From positions 186,001 to 250,000 of the forward strand of contig CANMCD010000004.1 of assembly GCA_947496185.1 (NCBI GenBank): a stretch of 64,000 bases of DNA, given 5' to 3'. How positions within the stretch are numbered: the stretch's first letter is position 1; every line of letters starts with the position of its first letter. This DNA comes from an uncultured Tenacibaculum sp. GTDB taxonomy: Bacteria; Bacteroidota; Bacteroidia; Flavobacteriales; Flavobacteriaceae. A program made the position numbers and the translations under genes. Below the pieces are notes generated by a model. The model saw only the letters and a program-made list of their open reading frames with translations. It was not told the origin of the DNA and searched no databases. This document shows, piece after piece, positions 26,176-34,541 of this stretch.

Positions 26176-27501
26176 TTAATTACTAATATTGATTCTTGTT
26201 CTATAAAAAGAAGTATACCTAATATATAACAACCCAGAAGATAAAAACCCTCCTACAATCATACCAACCCATATTCCTTGATGCCCCATATATATTGATA
26301 ATGTATAGGCAATAACGACTCCGAATAACCAGTAGGCTACCAAACAAATATATACAGGTATCTTTGTGTCTTCAAAACCTTTCAAAAAACCTAATATCAC
26401 AGTTTCTAATCCGTCAAAAAAGTGAAAAACCGCTAGGAATAGCATACTGCCGGAAGTCACATATAATACCGCTGGATCGTTTATATACAACGCTGGCAAA
26501 AACTCTTTACCTACCCACAAAAGAATAAAAAAGAAAAATTCGAGAAGTATAATTAGTTTAAAAGAACTTTTAGCTATCGCTCTAATATCCAAAAAGTTTT
26601 TACTTCCAATTGCTTTAGAAGTGAGAATCGTACTTGCTACCCCAATACCTAATGGACACACAAATAACATCCCCGAAATACTTAAAATAATCTGATTCGC
26701 AGCTTGTTCAATTTGTCCTAAACTACCCGAAAGAAAAATAGTAGCAGAAAAAAGCCCTATTTTTAACAGAATCTGTATGCTCGAAAAACTACTTAACCTT
26801 AACATGCTTTTCAAACTTTTTGACTTTACATAATCAAAACGAATCGCTTGAATATGTTTTCTTATCGATTTTTGTTTTATCGTAAAAAAAACAATTAATA
26901 CAAGCATTAAAATTCTTGATAAAAAAGTACCCAATCCAGCTCCATACACCTCTAATTCTGGAAAGCCAAAGGCGCCAAAAATAAGCGCATAGTTTAGAAA
27001 AATATTGACCAAATTGGCAATGACGATACAAAACATCGGATATTTTGTCAAAGACAAGCCGTCAATAAATTGTTTAAATGCTTGAAAAAGCATCGTCGGA
27101 ATTAATGAAAGACCTACAATTTGTAGGTAAGGAATCGCTAAACTGACAACTTCGACGGATTGATCTATGTTTAATAAAACAACTTCTGCTAACTGAATCA
27201 GTCCGTACAAAATAAGCCCTACTAAAAAACAGAGTAATACTCCATTGTGAAATAAAGTAGTTGCTTCTTCTTTATCATTTTGAGCTACTACTTTTGATAC
27301 CATAGGGGAAATCATAATAGAAAACCCGATTCCGATTGCCAACATTATAAATATAAAACTATTGGCAAGTGAAATAGCAGCTAAAGCAGTCACCCCTAGT
27401 TTCCCCACCATAATATTATCAATAAAGCCTAGTAGTGTAAACCCTAACTGACCTAACATAATTGGATATCCTAAGGATAGCAATTCTTTAGTTTTACTCA
27501 T
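26176..27501 (-). CDS. MATE-family multidrug/metabolite exporter
   Basis: A 441-aa protein with 12 hydrophobic segments and the MATE layout: an N-terminal PIMLGQLGFTLLGFIDNIMVG block and the repeated half beginning near residue 235. Such proteins export cationic or amphiphilic small molecules using a Na+ or H+ gradient. It is the last gene of the second operon of the cluster, 11 bp after the adenylyltransferase-like gene. Export of, or immunity to, the cluster product is therefore the simplest role. No upstream promoter is visible in that gap. Confidence 0.92.
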   Translation of the reverse strand: MSKTKELLSLGYPIMLGQLGFTLLGFIDNIMVGKLGVTALAAISLANSFIFIMLAIGIGFSIMISPMVSKVVAQNDKEEATTLFHNGVLLCFLVGLILYGLIQLAEVVLLNIDQSVEVVSLAIPYLQIVGLSLIPTMLFQAFKQFIDGLSLTKYPMFCIVIANLVNIFLNYALIFGAFGFPELEVYGAGLGTFLSRILMLVLIVFFTIKQKSIRKHIQAIRFDYVKSKSLKSMLRLSSFSSIQILLKIGLFSATIFLSGSLGQIEQAANQIILSISGMLFVCPLGIGVASTILTSKAIGSKNFLDIRAIAKSSFKLIILLEFFFFILLWVGKEFLPALYINDPAVLYVTSGSMLFLAVFHFFDGLETVILGFLKGFEDTKIPVYICLVAYWLFGVVIAYTLSIYMGHQGIWVGMIVGGFLSSGLLYIRYTSFYRTRINISN

Positions 27502-27512
27502 TGCTATATTAA

Positions 27513-28430
27513 TTAGGAATATGACATCATTTTTTCTGTAATTTTTGACTCCAAGACTGGATTCAAAGTATACCCTTTTGTTTCCGCTATTTTTTTACTG
27601 AGTTTTTGAAACAAACGAATATGACTCATCAACACCTCCATATTTTGTTCCTTATTCCCCAAAGAAAAAGTAGTTTTCTTTAACTCCACTATTACACTAT
27701 TTTGTCCCCAATTTTTAATTCCTTTTCCATAAAAAAGTAAATCTTTAGTGTTTTGATGCACATACTTTTCTTCCCATTCTATCATTTGTATCAATCTTTT
27801 TTTAAAAACATTATCCAATAGGATAATCCCGTAATACATGTCATCTCTAACTATCTTACCTAAAAATCGATACGCTGTTTGCCAAAACTCATCATAACAT
27901 TCAAAAAACAAGGTTTTCGTTAATGGTTTGTCTTCAGGAGCAGGAAATTGTATCGCTACCTTTTGAAGCATATCTTTCATATTTTCTCTATCATACAAAA
28001 CAGCATAGCCTCTATCTAAATAAATAGAAAAAGTTTGTAGCTCTCTTTCAATAGTTTCATTATTTGGTATAAGTTTGTGAAGTCCTAGACGTTTAAAAAA
28101 CATATACGTCTTTACCATTTTAAATTTATCAAAACTGATAGGAATTACATCCAAACAAAAAAGATTCTCAAACATTATTCGAGTAATCATATTATTTTCT
28201 ATGGGGTTTTGAATCACTAAGACTGATATTGGTTTACCAAAACATGTTAACCAAGCAATATTATCTGGATTCAAATACTTTTCGGGTGTCTTCGTAAAAA
28301 CAAACAAATCTAAATCTGAAAACTCATCTCCTTTGTTTTCTGAACCATCAATATTAACTAATGAACCAAACGAAATAATCGCTTTAACATCACTGTCTAC
28401 GGTATTTTCATTTATTTTATCTATCATCAT
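27513..28430 (-). CDS. aminoglycoside 6-adenylyltransferase (AadE/AadK)-like nucleotidyltransferase
   Basis: A 305-aa protein of the streptomycin adenylyltransferase type. The nucleotidyltransferase signature is present: FGSLVNIDGS (21-30) followed by DEFSDLDLF (35-43; Asp39 and Asp41 bind metal), then AWLTCFGKPISV, as in AadE/AadK proteins. The helical C-terminal half also fits (WQTAYRFLGKIVRDDMYYG, KGIKNWG). It transfers a nucleotide, usually AMP, to a hydroxyl group of a small molecule. Its start overlaps the stop of the membrane beta-helix gene by 4 bp (ATGA), and the MATE gene follows. In this setting it could be self-resistance or a biosynthetic step; a clinical aminoglycoside target is not implied. 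Confidence 0.8.
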   Translation of the reverse strand: MMIDKINENTVDSDVKAIISFGSLVNIDGSENKGDEFSDLDLFVFTKTPEKYLNPDNIAWLTCFGKPISVLVIQNPIENNMITRIMFENLFCLDVIPISFDKFKMVKTYMFFKRLGLHKLIPNNETIERELQTFSIYLDRGYAVLYDRENMKDMLQKVAIQFPAPEDKPLTKTLFFECYDEFWQTAYRFLGKIVRDDMYYGIILLDNVFKKRLIQMIEWEEKYVHQNTKDLLFYGKGIKNWGQNSVIVELKKTTFSLGNKEQNMEVLMSHIRLFQKLSKKIAETKGYTLNPVLESKITEKMMSYS

Positions 28431-29257
28431 ATTTCTCTTTTAATTACAGACAATTCTCCTATTTTAGAATTCTTTCTAAGGGTTATTCTAGATCCTACGG
28501 TACTATAATCCCCGATATAACTATTTTCACCAATCACCGCATTTTTTCCAAGCAAACATTTCTTACCAATCACGGCATTATCTTCTATAACAACCCCTGC
28601 ATCTAACTCCGATGCATTATAGATTTTCACATTATTCCCAATAACACAATCCACACTTATTTTTACACCAAATCCAATGATAGAGTTGTCTCCTATTTTT
28701 ACTCCTTGAGCAATACGACTACAAGCACCTATTTGGACATTATCTCCAAAACGCCCTTTTTCTAATACTAGCTTTCTGTTTTTTACAAAATGCCCACTAA
28801 TCAATGTATCATACCCTATAAATATATTTTTTCCAAAGATAAATCGGTTAGCATCGAGTATTAACACGTCTGAAGCGAGTACTAAAGTCGAAATATTTTT
28901 CACCCCTAATAAACCATAAAAACTCACTCTCAAAAAATCAATTCTATTGGTCATATTGTTTAAAAGTCTAGAAGAGATAACTGTATCTGCAATTAAATCT
29001 CTTAAAAACCACTTAATAAAATATGTTGAAAAAGGTTTGTAACTTCCATCTGGAACTTTTGGACATAGATAGCACAACAATCCTGTATGTAAAATAATCA
29101 AAATAGGAATCAATAAAATACTACCTAGTAATAGAAACAATTTTGTTATAGAAGTTTCTACAAAAATCATCACATAACAAAAAGGTAATATTGCTAATGA
29201 ATAAATGAAAAATCGTATTAAAAAAAGAAAAATAAATCGTATTAAAAAAACTTTCAT
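28427..29257 (-). CDS. membrane-anchored left-handed beta-helix (hexapeptide) protein
   Basis: 276 aa. Residues 1-70 contain two hydrophobic segments (FLIRFFIYSLAILPFCYVMI and LFLLLGSILLIPILIILHTG). From about residue 120 to the end run hexapeptide repeats ([LIV]-G-x-x-x-x: VQIGACSRI, VKIGDNSIIG, CVIGNNVKI, AVIGENSYIG), which fold as a left-handed beta-helix. The arrangement resembles the C-terminal membrane/beta-helix units of poly-lysine-synthetase-like and NRPS-terminal proteins, here as a separate protein. An acyl- or aminoacyl-transfer role at the inner membrane is possible but no catalytic His was assigned. It is the first gene of the second operon, divergent from the Nudix gene. Confidence 0.75.
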   Translation of the reverse strand: MKVFLIRFIFLFLIRFFIYSLAILPFCYVMIFVETSITKLFLLLGSILLIPILIILHTGLLCYLCPKVPDGSYKPFSTYFIKWFLRDLIADTVISSRLLNNMTNRIDFLRVSFYGLLGVKNISTLVLASDVLILDANRFIFGKNIFIGYDTLISGHFVKNRKLVLEKGRFGDNVQIGACSRIAQGVKIGDNSIIGFGVKISVDCVIGNNVKIYNASELDAGVVIEDNAVIGKKCLLGKNAVIGENSYIGDYSTVGSRITLRKNSKIGELSVIKREI

Positions 29258-29314
29258 TAGTTAGGGTTATTTGTGGTTAAATCAATTTATAAATAGCGAG
29301 GGGATTTGTAATTT

Positions 29315-29322
29315 TACTTTTG
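29315..29322 (+). promoter_or_regulatory. -7 box of the Nudix gene; decides its start
   Basis: TACTTTTG fits TAnnTTTG and lies 20 bp before the ATG at 29343. It falls inside the longer open frame starting at 29271, so initiation at 29343 is preferred. Confidence 0.6.
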
Positions 29323-29342
29323 TATTAAATGAATCACGTTTT

Positions 29343-29744
29343 ATGAAAAAAATAATTGATAAAGTTGCTCTCATACACATTCAGGATCAAAAAATTTTAA
29401 GTACACTATCAAAAAACAAAGACACTTTTTATCTTCCTGGAGGAAAAAGAGAAAATAACGAATCAGACATTGACTGCTTAAAAAGAGAAATTAAAGAAGA
29501 ATTAGATGTTGATATTGTTGATGATTCCATAAAGTTTTTAGGTTGTTTTGAAGCGCCTGCCCATGGCCACCCTGATGGAGTTATCGTTAAAATGCTTTGC
29601 TATTTCGCCAATTATTCAGGAACATTAAAACCTAATAATGAAATAGAATTTTTTCAATGGCTGCAATACAGTGATAAAAACAAAACTTCATCTGTTGACC
29701 AAATTATTTTTGATACTTTGAAAGAACAAAAGCTCATCAAATAA
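29343..29744 (+). CDS. Nudix hydrolase
   Basis: About 133 aa from the ATG at 29343 (MKKIIDKVALIHIQDQK), which matches the usual Nudix N-terminus; a longer frame to 29271 would include the promoter box. The Nudix box is complete: GGKRENNESDIDCLK then REIKEELDVDI. Such enzymes hydrolyse nucleoside diphosphates linked to another group, for example dNTPs, ADP-ribose or nucleotide-sugars. It ends 1 bp from the stop of the convergent phosphatase gene and sits between the two operons of the cluster. A role in processing a nucleotide intermediate or as house-cleaning is possible. Confidence 0.87.
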   Translation: MKKIIDKVALIHIQDQKILSTLSKNKDTFYLPGGKRENNESDIDCLKREIKEELDVDIVDDSIKFLGCFEAPAHGHPDGVIVKMLCYFANYSGTLKPNNEIEFFQWLQYSDKNKTSSVDQIIFDTLKEQKLIK

Positions 29745-29745
29745 T

Positions 29746-30594
29746 TTAATGACGTAACTTTTGAATGTCTGAGTAATTGTGTTGTTTTCTGTTGATCTCT
29801 GGTATTAAAAAATTCTTTTCTAGGAGTTCTAATTCCGTTGACTTTAGATGGTCTATTACAGGCTGATAATACTGATTAGCAGCAACAAGATAATTACTTG
29901 ACATTTTCCATGGCTCACCTAACGAATCCACTACGTTTCCTCCTGCTTCTCTAACCACACAAACACCTGCACATGAATCCCATGGTGCTAGTGTACCACT
30001 CAATATAAGCTCAGCATTACCTTCTGCAATACAGGCAAAATCGAAACTTGAACAATGGTGAATCTTAGCTACTTCCATTTCATGTATTACCTGAATATTC
30101 GCCTGTTGTTTCCCTTGATATTGGTACGTTGGTATGGTATAACATCCTTCACCATACGACAAATTAGACACATTAATTGGTTTTTCATTTGAATACCCCC
30201 CTACTCCTTGAGCGGCATACACTAATTTATCCAAATCAGGAAAATAAAGCACTCCCACTACTGGTACTTCGTTTTTTGCCAAACCAATACTTACCCCCCA
30301 GTTAGGAAAAGATCGTATATAATTATACGTACCATCTAAAGGATCTACATACCAAGTATATTCAGAACCATTATCTACCAAACCGCCTTCTTCACCACAA
30401 AAATTATGATCGGGATACGAAGCTACAATCATCTTTCTTATCAGTGTTTCACTTTTCTTATCCATTTCTGAAACATAAGAGCCGATATCATTAAAATCAT
30501 TCTTTTTTGAATAAGAATGATTATACTTTGAACTTTTAAGCAACCTACCTGCCCTGTAAGCAACTCCGATCGCAAAATTCATTAATTCTTCCAT
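29746..30594 (-). CDS. inositol-monophosphatase-family phosphatase
   Basis: A 282-aa Mg-dependent, Li-sensitive-type phosphatase. The metal motifs are intact: GEEGG (Glu68, Glu69), WYVDPLDGTYNYI (Asp84, Asp87) and APWDSCAGVCVVREAGG. Family members dephosphorylate inositol phosphates, histidinol phosphate, fructose bisphosphate or PAP. It is the last gene of the main operon, 23 bp after the decarboxylase beta subunit. In this context it probably removes a phosphate from a pathway intermediate, for instance a ribosyl phosphate; this is inference from position only. Confidence 0.88.
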   Translation of the reverse strand: MEELMNFAIGVAYRAGRLLKSSKYNHSYSKKNDFNDIGSYVSEMDKKSETLIRKMIVASYPDHNFCGEEGGLVDNGSEYTWYVDPLDGTYNYIRSFPNWGVSIGLAKNEVPVVGVLYFPDLDKLVYAAQGVGGYSNEKPINVSNLSYGEGCYTIPTYQYQGKQQANIQVIHEMEVAKIHHCSSFDFACIAEGNAELILSGTLAPWDSCAGVCVVREAGGNVVDSLGEPWKMSSNYLVAANQYYQPVIDHLKSTELELLEKNFLIPEINRKQHNYSDIQKLRH

Positions 30595-30617
30595 TATTAT
30601 GTACTATTAAATGGTTA

Positions 30618-31220
30618 TTAGTTTTTTAAACAAGGCTTTAAAATCTTTTCATTTTTCACCCTTTCAAGATGTCTTGTAAAAATATATTTAGACTCTATCC
30701 CATCAATATCTTTTGTCGAATCTCCTTGGACACATTCTGTATTATCTACATTCACTACAAAATACGTCAACTCTTTAAAAGCGAATTTTTCAAAACTATT
30801 TTTTAAATCTTTCAAGTTAGTGACCTGAACTGTCTGAATACCCCATGCTTCTCCTAAATGTTCCCAATTTGGACCAACATCGGTGGTTTTCATTCCTCCT
30901 CCTGATTCTAATATATTATTGTTAAAAACAATGATTGCTAAATTTTGAAGCTTGTTTTTTAATGCTGCTAAACTTGATAAAATTGTAATTCCCATCAAAT
31001 TACTTCCATCTGTATCAAAAGCAATTACAGGGTCTTCTGCTACTCCTAAAGCCACTCCTATAGCTGTAGAAACTACATCTCCCATAGCATCTAGAAACAA
31101 GGTTTGATTAGGAGAAACATCATAAACTTCTTGTGCTGTTCTCCCTAAAGAACAAATCATAGACGTTTTCTCTGAAATCCAACTTTCATCAAGAAAGGAC
31201 ATTACTTCTTTCGTCGTCAT
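30618..31220 (-). CDS. ThDP-dependent decarboxylase, beta (cofactor-binding) subunit
   Basis: A 200-aa protein equal to the C-terminal thiamine-diphosphate-binding part of decarboxylases. The binding motif is DTDGSNLMG, followed after about 25 residues by IVFNNNILESGGG. Its size and separate reading frame match the ComE subunit of methanogen sulfopyruvate decarboxylase and the C-terminal half of phosphonopyruvate decarboxylase. The alpha subunit gene lies immediately upstream (3 bp gap). The pair should decarboxylate a 2-oxo acid, possibly one with a charged beta-substituent. No PEP mutase or sulfolactate genes are present nearby, so the true substrate is open. Confidence 0.85.
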   Translation of the reverse strand: MTTKEVMSFLDESWISEKTSMICSLGRTAQEVYDVSPNQTLFLDAMGDVVSTAIGVALGVAEDPVIAFDTDGSNLMGITILSSLAALKNKLQNLAIIVFNNNILESGGGMKTTDVGPNWEHLGEAWGIQTVQVTNLKDLKNSFEKFAFKELTYFVVNVDNTECVQGDSTKDIDGIESKYIFTRHLERVKNEKILKPCLKN

Positions 31221-31223
31221 TTT

Positions 31224-31745
31224 TTATTTTTTAAAAATATCAGGATTTAAAATCAAGGCTGTACTTGATTGTCGAGCTTCAAAATCTCGTATTGCACGAG
31301 CTAATAATTCGTCAAAATCTTCGGAATAATTCACAAAAGCATACCTAAATCGCAGCAAATCTAACATGGGTTTCATGGTAGTAGCATGGGCTTGTCCCCA
31401 CCAATTTCTTTCTCCAAATTCTCCTCTACTCGAAATTATATAGATATTATAGAGTGCATGTGAAAGGTGAAATCTTGCGATAGTTTCACAAGCATTTCTT
31501 AATCCCGAATTTTCCATCAACACAACACTTAATGTATTGGTCAAATTTAATCCTGTACTAATACCTACGCAATCTGACTCATGAGTAGCCTGTATATACT
31601 GAATTTGATTTCTATTATGTATTTGCGTAATTAAAGGTTGCGATAATGAGTCTGGAAGACAAACGGCATATTGCACGTTTGCCTTTACCAGACTATTATG
31701 AATTTGTACTGCAGGTTTCAAATTTTTCATATAAGAATTATGCAT
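31224..31745 (-). CDS. ThDP-dependent decarboxylase, alpha (PYR-domain) subunit
   Basis: A 173-aa protein equal to the N-terminal PYR domain of decarboxylases, including the activating glutamate in QATHESDCVGIS and the VLMENSGLRNACET segment. It matches the size of ComD, the alpha subunit of two-gene sulfopyruvate decarboxylase. The first Met (31745) overlaps the end of the NADAR-RibA gene by 8 bp. The second Met (31730, MKNLKPAVQIHN) would leave a 7-bp gap and may be the true start. Together with the downstream 200-aa subunit it makes a complete enzyme. Confidence 0.85.
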   Translation of the reverse strand: MHNSYMKNLKPAVQIHNSLVKANVQYAVCLPDSLSQPLITQIHNRNQIQYIQATHESDCVGISTGLNLTNTLSVVLMENSGLRNACETIARFHLSHALYNIYIISSRGEFGERNWWGQAHATTMKPMLDLLRFRYAFVNYSEDFDELLARAIRDFEARQSSTALILNPDIFKK

Positions 31746-32835
31746 CCACCTTAATCTTATGTCCCATCTTTTGGTTTTTCACAGAAAGGTATCCTTCGTT
31801 ATGAGGATTTAATAATGAATTTATTTTCACACGCTTTACCTCCAAACCTTCATTCTCCAGACCGCTAATTTTTAAAGGATTATTAGTAATCAACTTTACT
31901 TTGGTTACCCCTAAACTCTTTAATATTTCGGCAGGTAAAATATATTCTCTTGCATCAATAGGAGTTTTAATAATTTCATTTGCATCAATGGTATCAAATC
32001 CTTGTTGCTGAAATTTATACGCTCTTAATTTATTTCCTAACCCGATACCTCTACCTTCATCTCTCATATACAACAGAATACCACCTTTTCCTTCTTCTGT
32101 TTCTTTAGCAATACTTTTTAAAGCACGGTCAAGTTGCGTTCCACAATCACATTTAGCTGACTTAAACACATCTCCAGTAATACACTCTGAGTGAATTCTA
32201 ACCAATACGTGATCATTCGTATCTATATCACCCGAAACGATCGCTAGATGTTCTTTTCCTTTGTGATCCATGTATACATTAAAGTTCATTTTACCATAAT
32301 CGGTAGGAACTTCTACTGTATCTTCAATACACATCCACTTGGCCCTAGCTTTTTGTTTTGCCTCTTCTACTCTTCTAAATTTGGCACGGAGATTCATCAA
32401 TAGCTTTCCTAAAACATTTTCTCCATCACCATCTTCTCCTATTCCCCAAAAGCTATCAGCAGGAGATTTTTCTTTAATAATCGCTTCTCCTGTTTCTAAA
32501 AGGAGTTTTTTTAGATATTCATGTTGAGAAAACTTTTCATATATGGCTCTTTCCATTATTTCAACACGGATATCTTCCCAATTTTCTACTCTTTCATCAG
32601 CTAGATTTCTCCCCAAATAAAAAGCATCTTTTGGGCTTTTTGCTTCTCTTATTTTTTCTTGAGATGATGCCTGTACAAACTTTTGCGCTTGGTAATAATG
32701 TTCTGACGTTGGCCAATAAACTTCATCAACTTTTATTGCAGTAGTATGAAAATTACTAAACTCAAAATAAGTTTCCTGCTCGTCATAAAAATATACCTCT
32801 GAGGTGATATTATTTATAGGATCTTTTCCTTTCAT
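31738..32835 (-). CDS. NADAR N-glycosidase - GTP cyclohydrolase II (RibA) fusion
   Basis: 365 aa with two domains. Residues about 12-155 are a NADAR/YbiA (DUF1768) domain: YFEFSNF (23-29), WPTSEHYYQAQKF (41-53) and FWGIGEDG followed by LGKLLMNLRA. After a charged linker, 168-365 is GTP cyclohydrolase II: zinc cysteines Cys218, Cys229 and Cys231, active-site RDEGRGIGL (258-266), and a complete C-terminus. GTP cyclohydrolase II opens GTP to the diaminopyrimidinone ribosyl phosphate; YbiA-type NADAR enzymes cleave the N-glycosidic bond of such riboflavin intermediates. The fusion should release triaminopyrimidinone and ribose 5-phosphate. No other riboflavin genes are adjacent, so a dedicated pathway rather than vitamin synthesis is likely. 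Confidence 0.9.
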   Translation of the reverse strand: MKGKDPINNITSEVYFYDEQETYFEFSNFHTTAIKVDEVYWPTSEHYYQAQKFVQASSQEKIREAKSPKDAFYLGRNLADERVENWEDIRVEIMERAIYEKFSQHEYLKKLLLETGEAIIKEKSPADSFWGIGEDGDGENVLGKLLMNLRAKFRRVEEAKQKARAKWMCIEDTVEVPTDYGKMNFNVYMDHKGKEHLAIVSGDIDTNDHVLVRIHSECITGDVFKSAKCDCGTQLDRALKSIAKETEEGKGGILLYMRDEGRGIGLGNKLRAYKFQQQGFDTIDANEIIKTPIDAREYILPAEILKSLGVTKVKLITNNPLKISGLENEGLEVKRVKINSLLNPHNEGYLSVKNQKMGHKIKVDA

Positions 32836-32858
32836 TCTCGTACTGTATTTAGTTTTTA

Positions 32859-33191
32859 CTACTTTTTAATTGGCTTATACGTTGACTTGAATTCTATAAC
32901 AATATTCTTATACTCTTTAGAGTCATTGTTTACTAGTCTATGCGGAACATCAGTTTCTCTATAATCAATTACACCAATTTCATCGTCTTGATTTTCTACA
33001 TCACCGTTTGTATACTCGGTAGTAACTTTTCCATTTTTCACTACTACAAACATATAATCCATTTCGTGTTGGTGCCATGAAGTCGCTTCACCCGGAGCCA
33101 AGGTCAAATCCCAAACCTTAATAATATCGTTTTCGTAAATTACCTTTGTTCCTACTTCTCCTATTTTGATGTCAACATCTTTTACTTCCAT
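32859..33191 (-). CDS. small cupin-domain protein
   Basis: A 110-aa single cupin. The first motif is SWHQHEMDYMFVVVKNG, with two His and an Asp/Glu in ligand positions, and the second is ETDVPHRLVNN with a His. It could bind a metal and act as an isomerase, dioxygenase or lyase, or bind a small ligand. It lies 23 bp from each neighbour in the main operon, between the PRPP-loop protein and the NADAR-RibA fusion. The specific reaction cannot be read from sequence. Confidence 0.82.
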   Translation of the reverse strand: MEVKDVDIKIGEVGTKVIYENDIIKVWDLTLAPGEATSWHQHEMDYMFVVVKNGKVTTEYTNGDVENQDDEIGVIDYRETDVPHRLVNNDSKEYKNIVIEFKSTYKPIKK

Positions 33192-33214
33192 AATACTGGT
33201 TACTTTTTAATTGT

Positions 33215-34261
33215 TTACTTATTTAACTTGGTTAATCGTTCTTCACATATAGCTTTAAGTCCTATATCATTAACCTTAGAAAGGGTTTCGTCTATTTTGT
33301 CTATAAACGTCTCTCTCAACTGTTCTTCATCCGTTAGCAACAATTCATTTCTTTTCTCTTTTGACAACTTTTTATAATTGTATAAATCCGTTCGATCTTG
33401 TAAGAACTTTTCAATACTTATGGAGTCCGAAATCTTATACAATCCTTCCCAGTACCGCAGTATATTTTCTTTATAAATACTTGGCTCAAAGCTTCTAGAT
33501 CCTCCATCGTAGATCACACATCTTTCAAAAAACGAAGTAGGATTATTTAACTTATCCAGTTCAAGGGCTACTGTTCTCGGAAAATCTTTTACAAAAAAAT
33601 CCGTTTTCCCTAAGTTTAACGTTGCATAAGATGCACTTCCCATATTTAAATGGAATATACCTTCCAAAAACAGTACAGTTATCCCCTTAAACTTTCCACC
33701 AAAACTATGTTTTAATTTATCAGATAATTTTTTCACCACAGGTAGTACGTTGGCTGTTCCAACTGTCAATATCAAAATACCTGCGGGTACTTTATTTTCT
33801 TTTTTATACTGTGCTACAGCTTGATTTACAGCAAACGTTATAGTGGTGCCTGTCGCACTAATATCACCAATGACTAATAGTGAATTATCGTGTAAATTCC
33901 ATTTACTATACCCCGTTTCAGCATTGTAAATTTGATCTCCTTCGATAACTCTTTGACTCGAACAAAAACTTACTTCGCATGAAACCTGTAAAGGCAATTG
34001 GTTGTGAACATCAAAATTCAACCCTCCTCGTAAAACATATAGTATATCAACAATAGGTGTACTCAGCATCTCTGAAACTGATGCTTTTTCATTCTCAATC
34101 AAAGAACTAAATATCTCATTTAATCCTTTACTAAACTTATTTTGAAACTCTCTCCCCCTTATTTCTGGATTCAATATCAACTCTCTAAAAAAAGAAGATG
34201 AACCCACAAAAATTTCAACCCCAGAATTATTATAATCTAGGTTATATATAGATGTCCTCAT
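33215..34261 (-). CDS. phosphoribosyltransferase-like protein, first gene of the cluster operon
   Basis: 348 aa. Residues 128-140, LLVIGDISATGTT, match the PRPP-binding loop of type I phosphoribosyltransferases (hydrophobic strand, acidic pair replaced by GD, then S/T-x-G-T). An upstream VDILYVLRGGLNF segment resembles the flexible/PPi loop region. At 348 aa it is longer than common purine PRTases; the C-terminal 120 residues are helical with no recognised domain. With triaminopyrimidinone as a likely intermediate, it might attach or remove a phosphoribosyl group. It opens the operon and is divergent from a LuxR-type regulator. Confidence 0.65.
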   Translation of the reverse strand: MRTSIYNLDYNNSGVEIFVGSSSFFRELILNPEIRGREFQNKFSKGLNEIFSSLIENEKASVSEMLSTPIVDILYVLRGGLNFDVHNQLPLQVSCEVSFCSSQRVIEGDQIYNAETGYSKWNLHDNSLLVIGDISATGTTITFAVNQAVAQYKKENKVPAGILILTVGTANVLPVVKKLSDKLKHSFGGKFKGITVLFLEGIFHLNMGSASYATLNLGKTDFFVKDFPRTVALELDKLNNPTSFFERCVIYDGGSRSFEPSIYKENILRYWEGLYKISDSISIEKFLQDRTDLYNYKKLSKEKRNELLLTDEEQLRETFIDKIDETLSKVNDIGLKAICEERLTKLNK

Positions 34262-34300
34262 TCATGTAGCTTAAGTATAATCCAAAGGTATAGACAGAGA

Positions 34301-34340
34301 AACAAACAAAAACTACCCGTTAGTGTAGTTTTTGTTTGTT
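34301..34340 (-). promoter_or_regulatory. Perfect 16-bp-stem hairpin in the leader of the cluster operon
   Basis: AACAAACAAAAACTAC (34301-34316) and GTAGTTTTTGTTTGTT (34325-34340) form a perfect 16-bp stem with an 8-nt loop, 40 bp upstream of the first operon gene. No gene ends here, since both neighbours are divergent. It may be a leader attenuator or a transcription-insulating structure. Confidence 0.6.
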
Positions 34341-34541
34341 ATAATTTTTAAGGTTCACAAAAACAAACTCTTAATTTCTTTTTACAGCTATTCACCTTAT
34401 AAACCGTATACGTTAAAGTTGGCTCCCTTCTTTTTTTAAAAAACACGCTTATATAAAAAACACTCTTTAACAAGCACTTATTTATCGTTTTCAAAAATCA
34501 CCATGCTTCTCTCACTATTTAACTACACAATTTTGTAATTA

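Noticed and set aside
30618-31745. Phosphonate biosynthesis locus
   Set aside because: The decarboxylase pair fits, but PEP mutase, the required first enzyme, is not present in the window.
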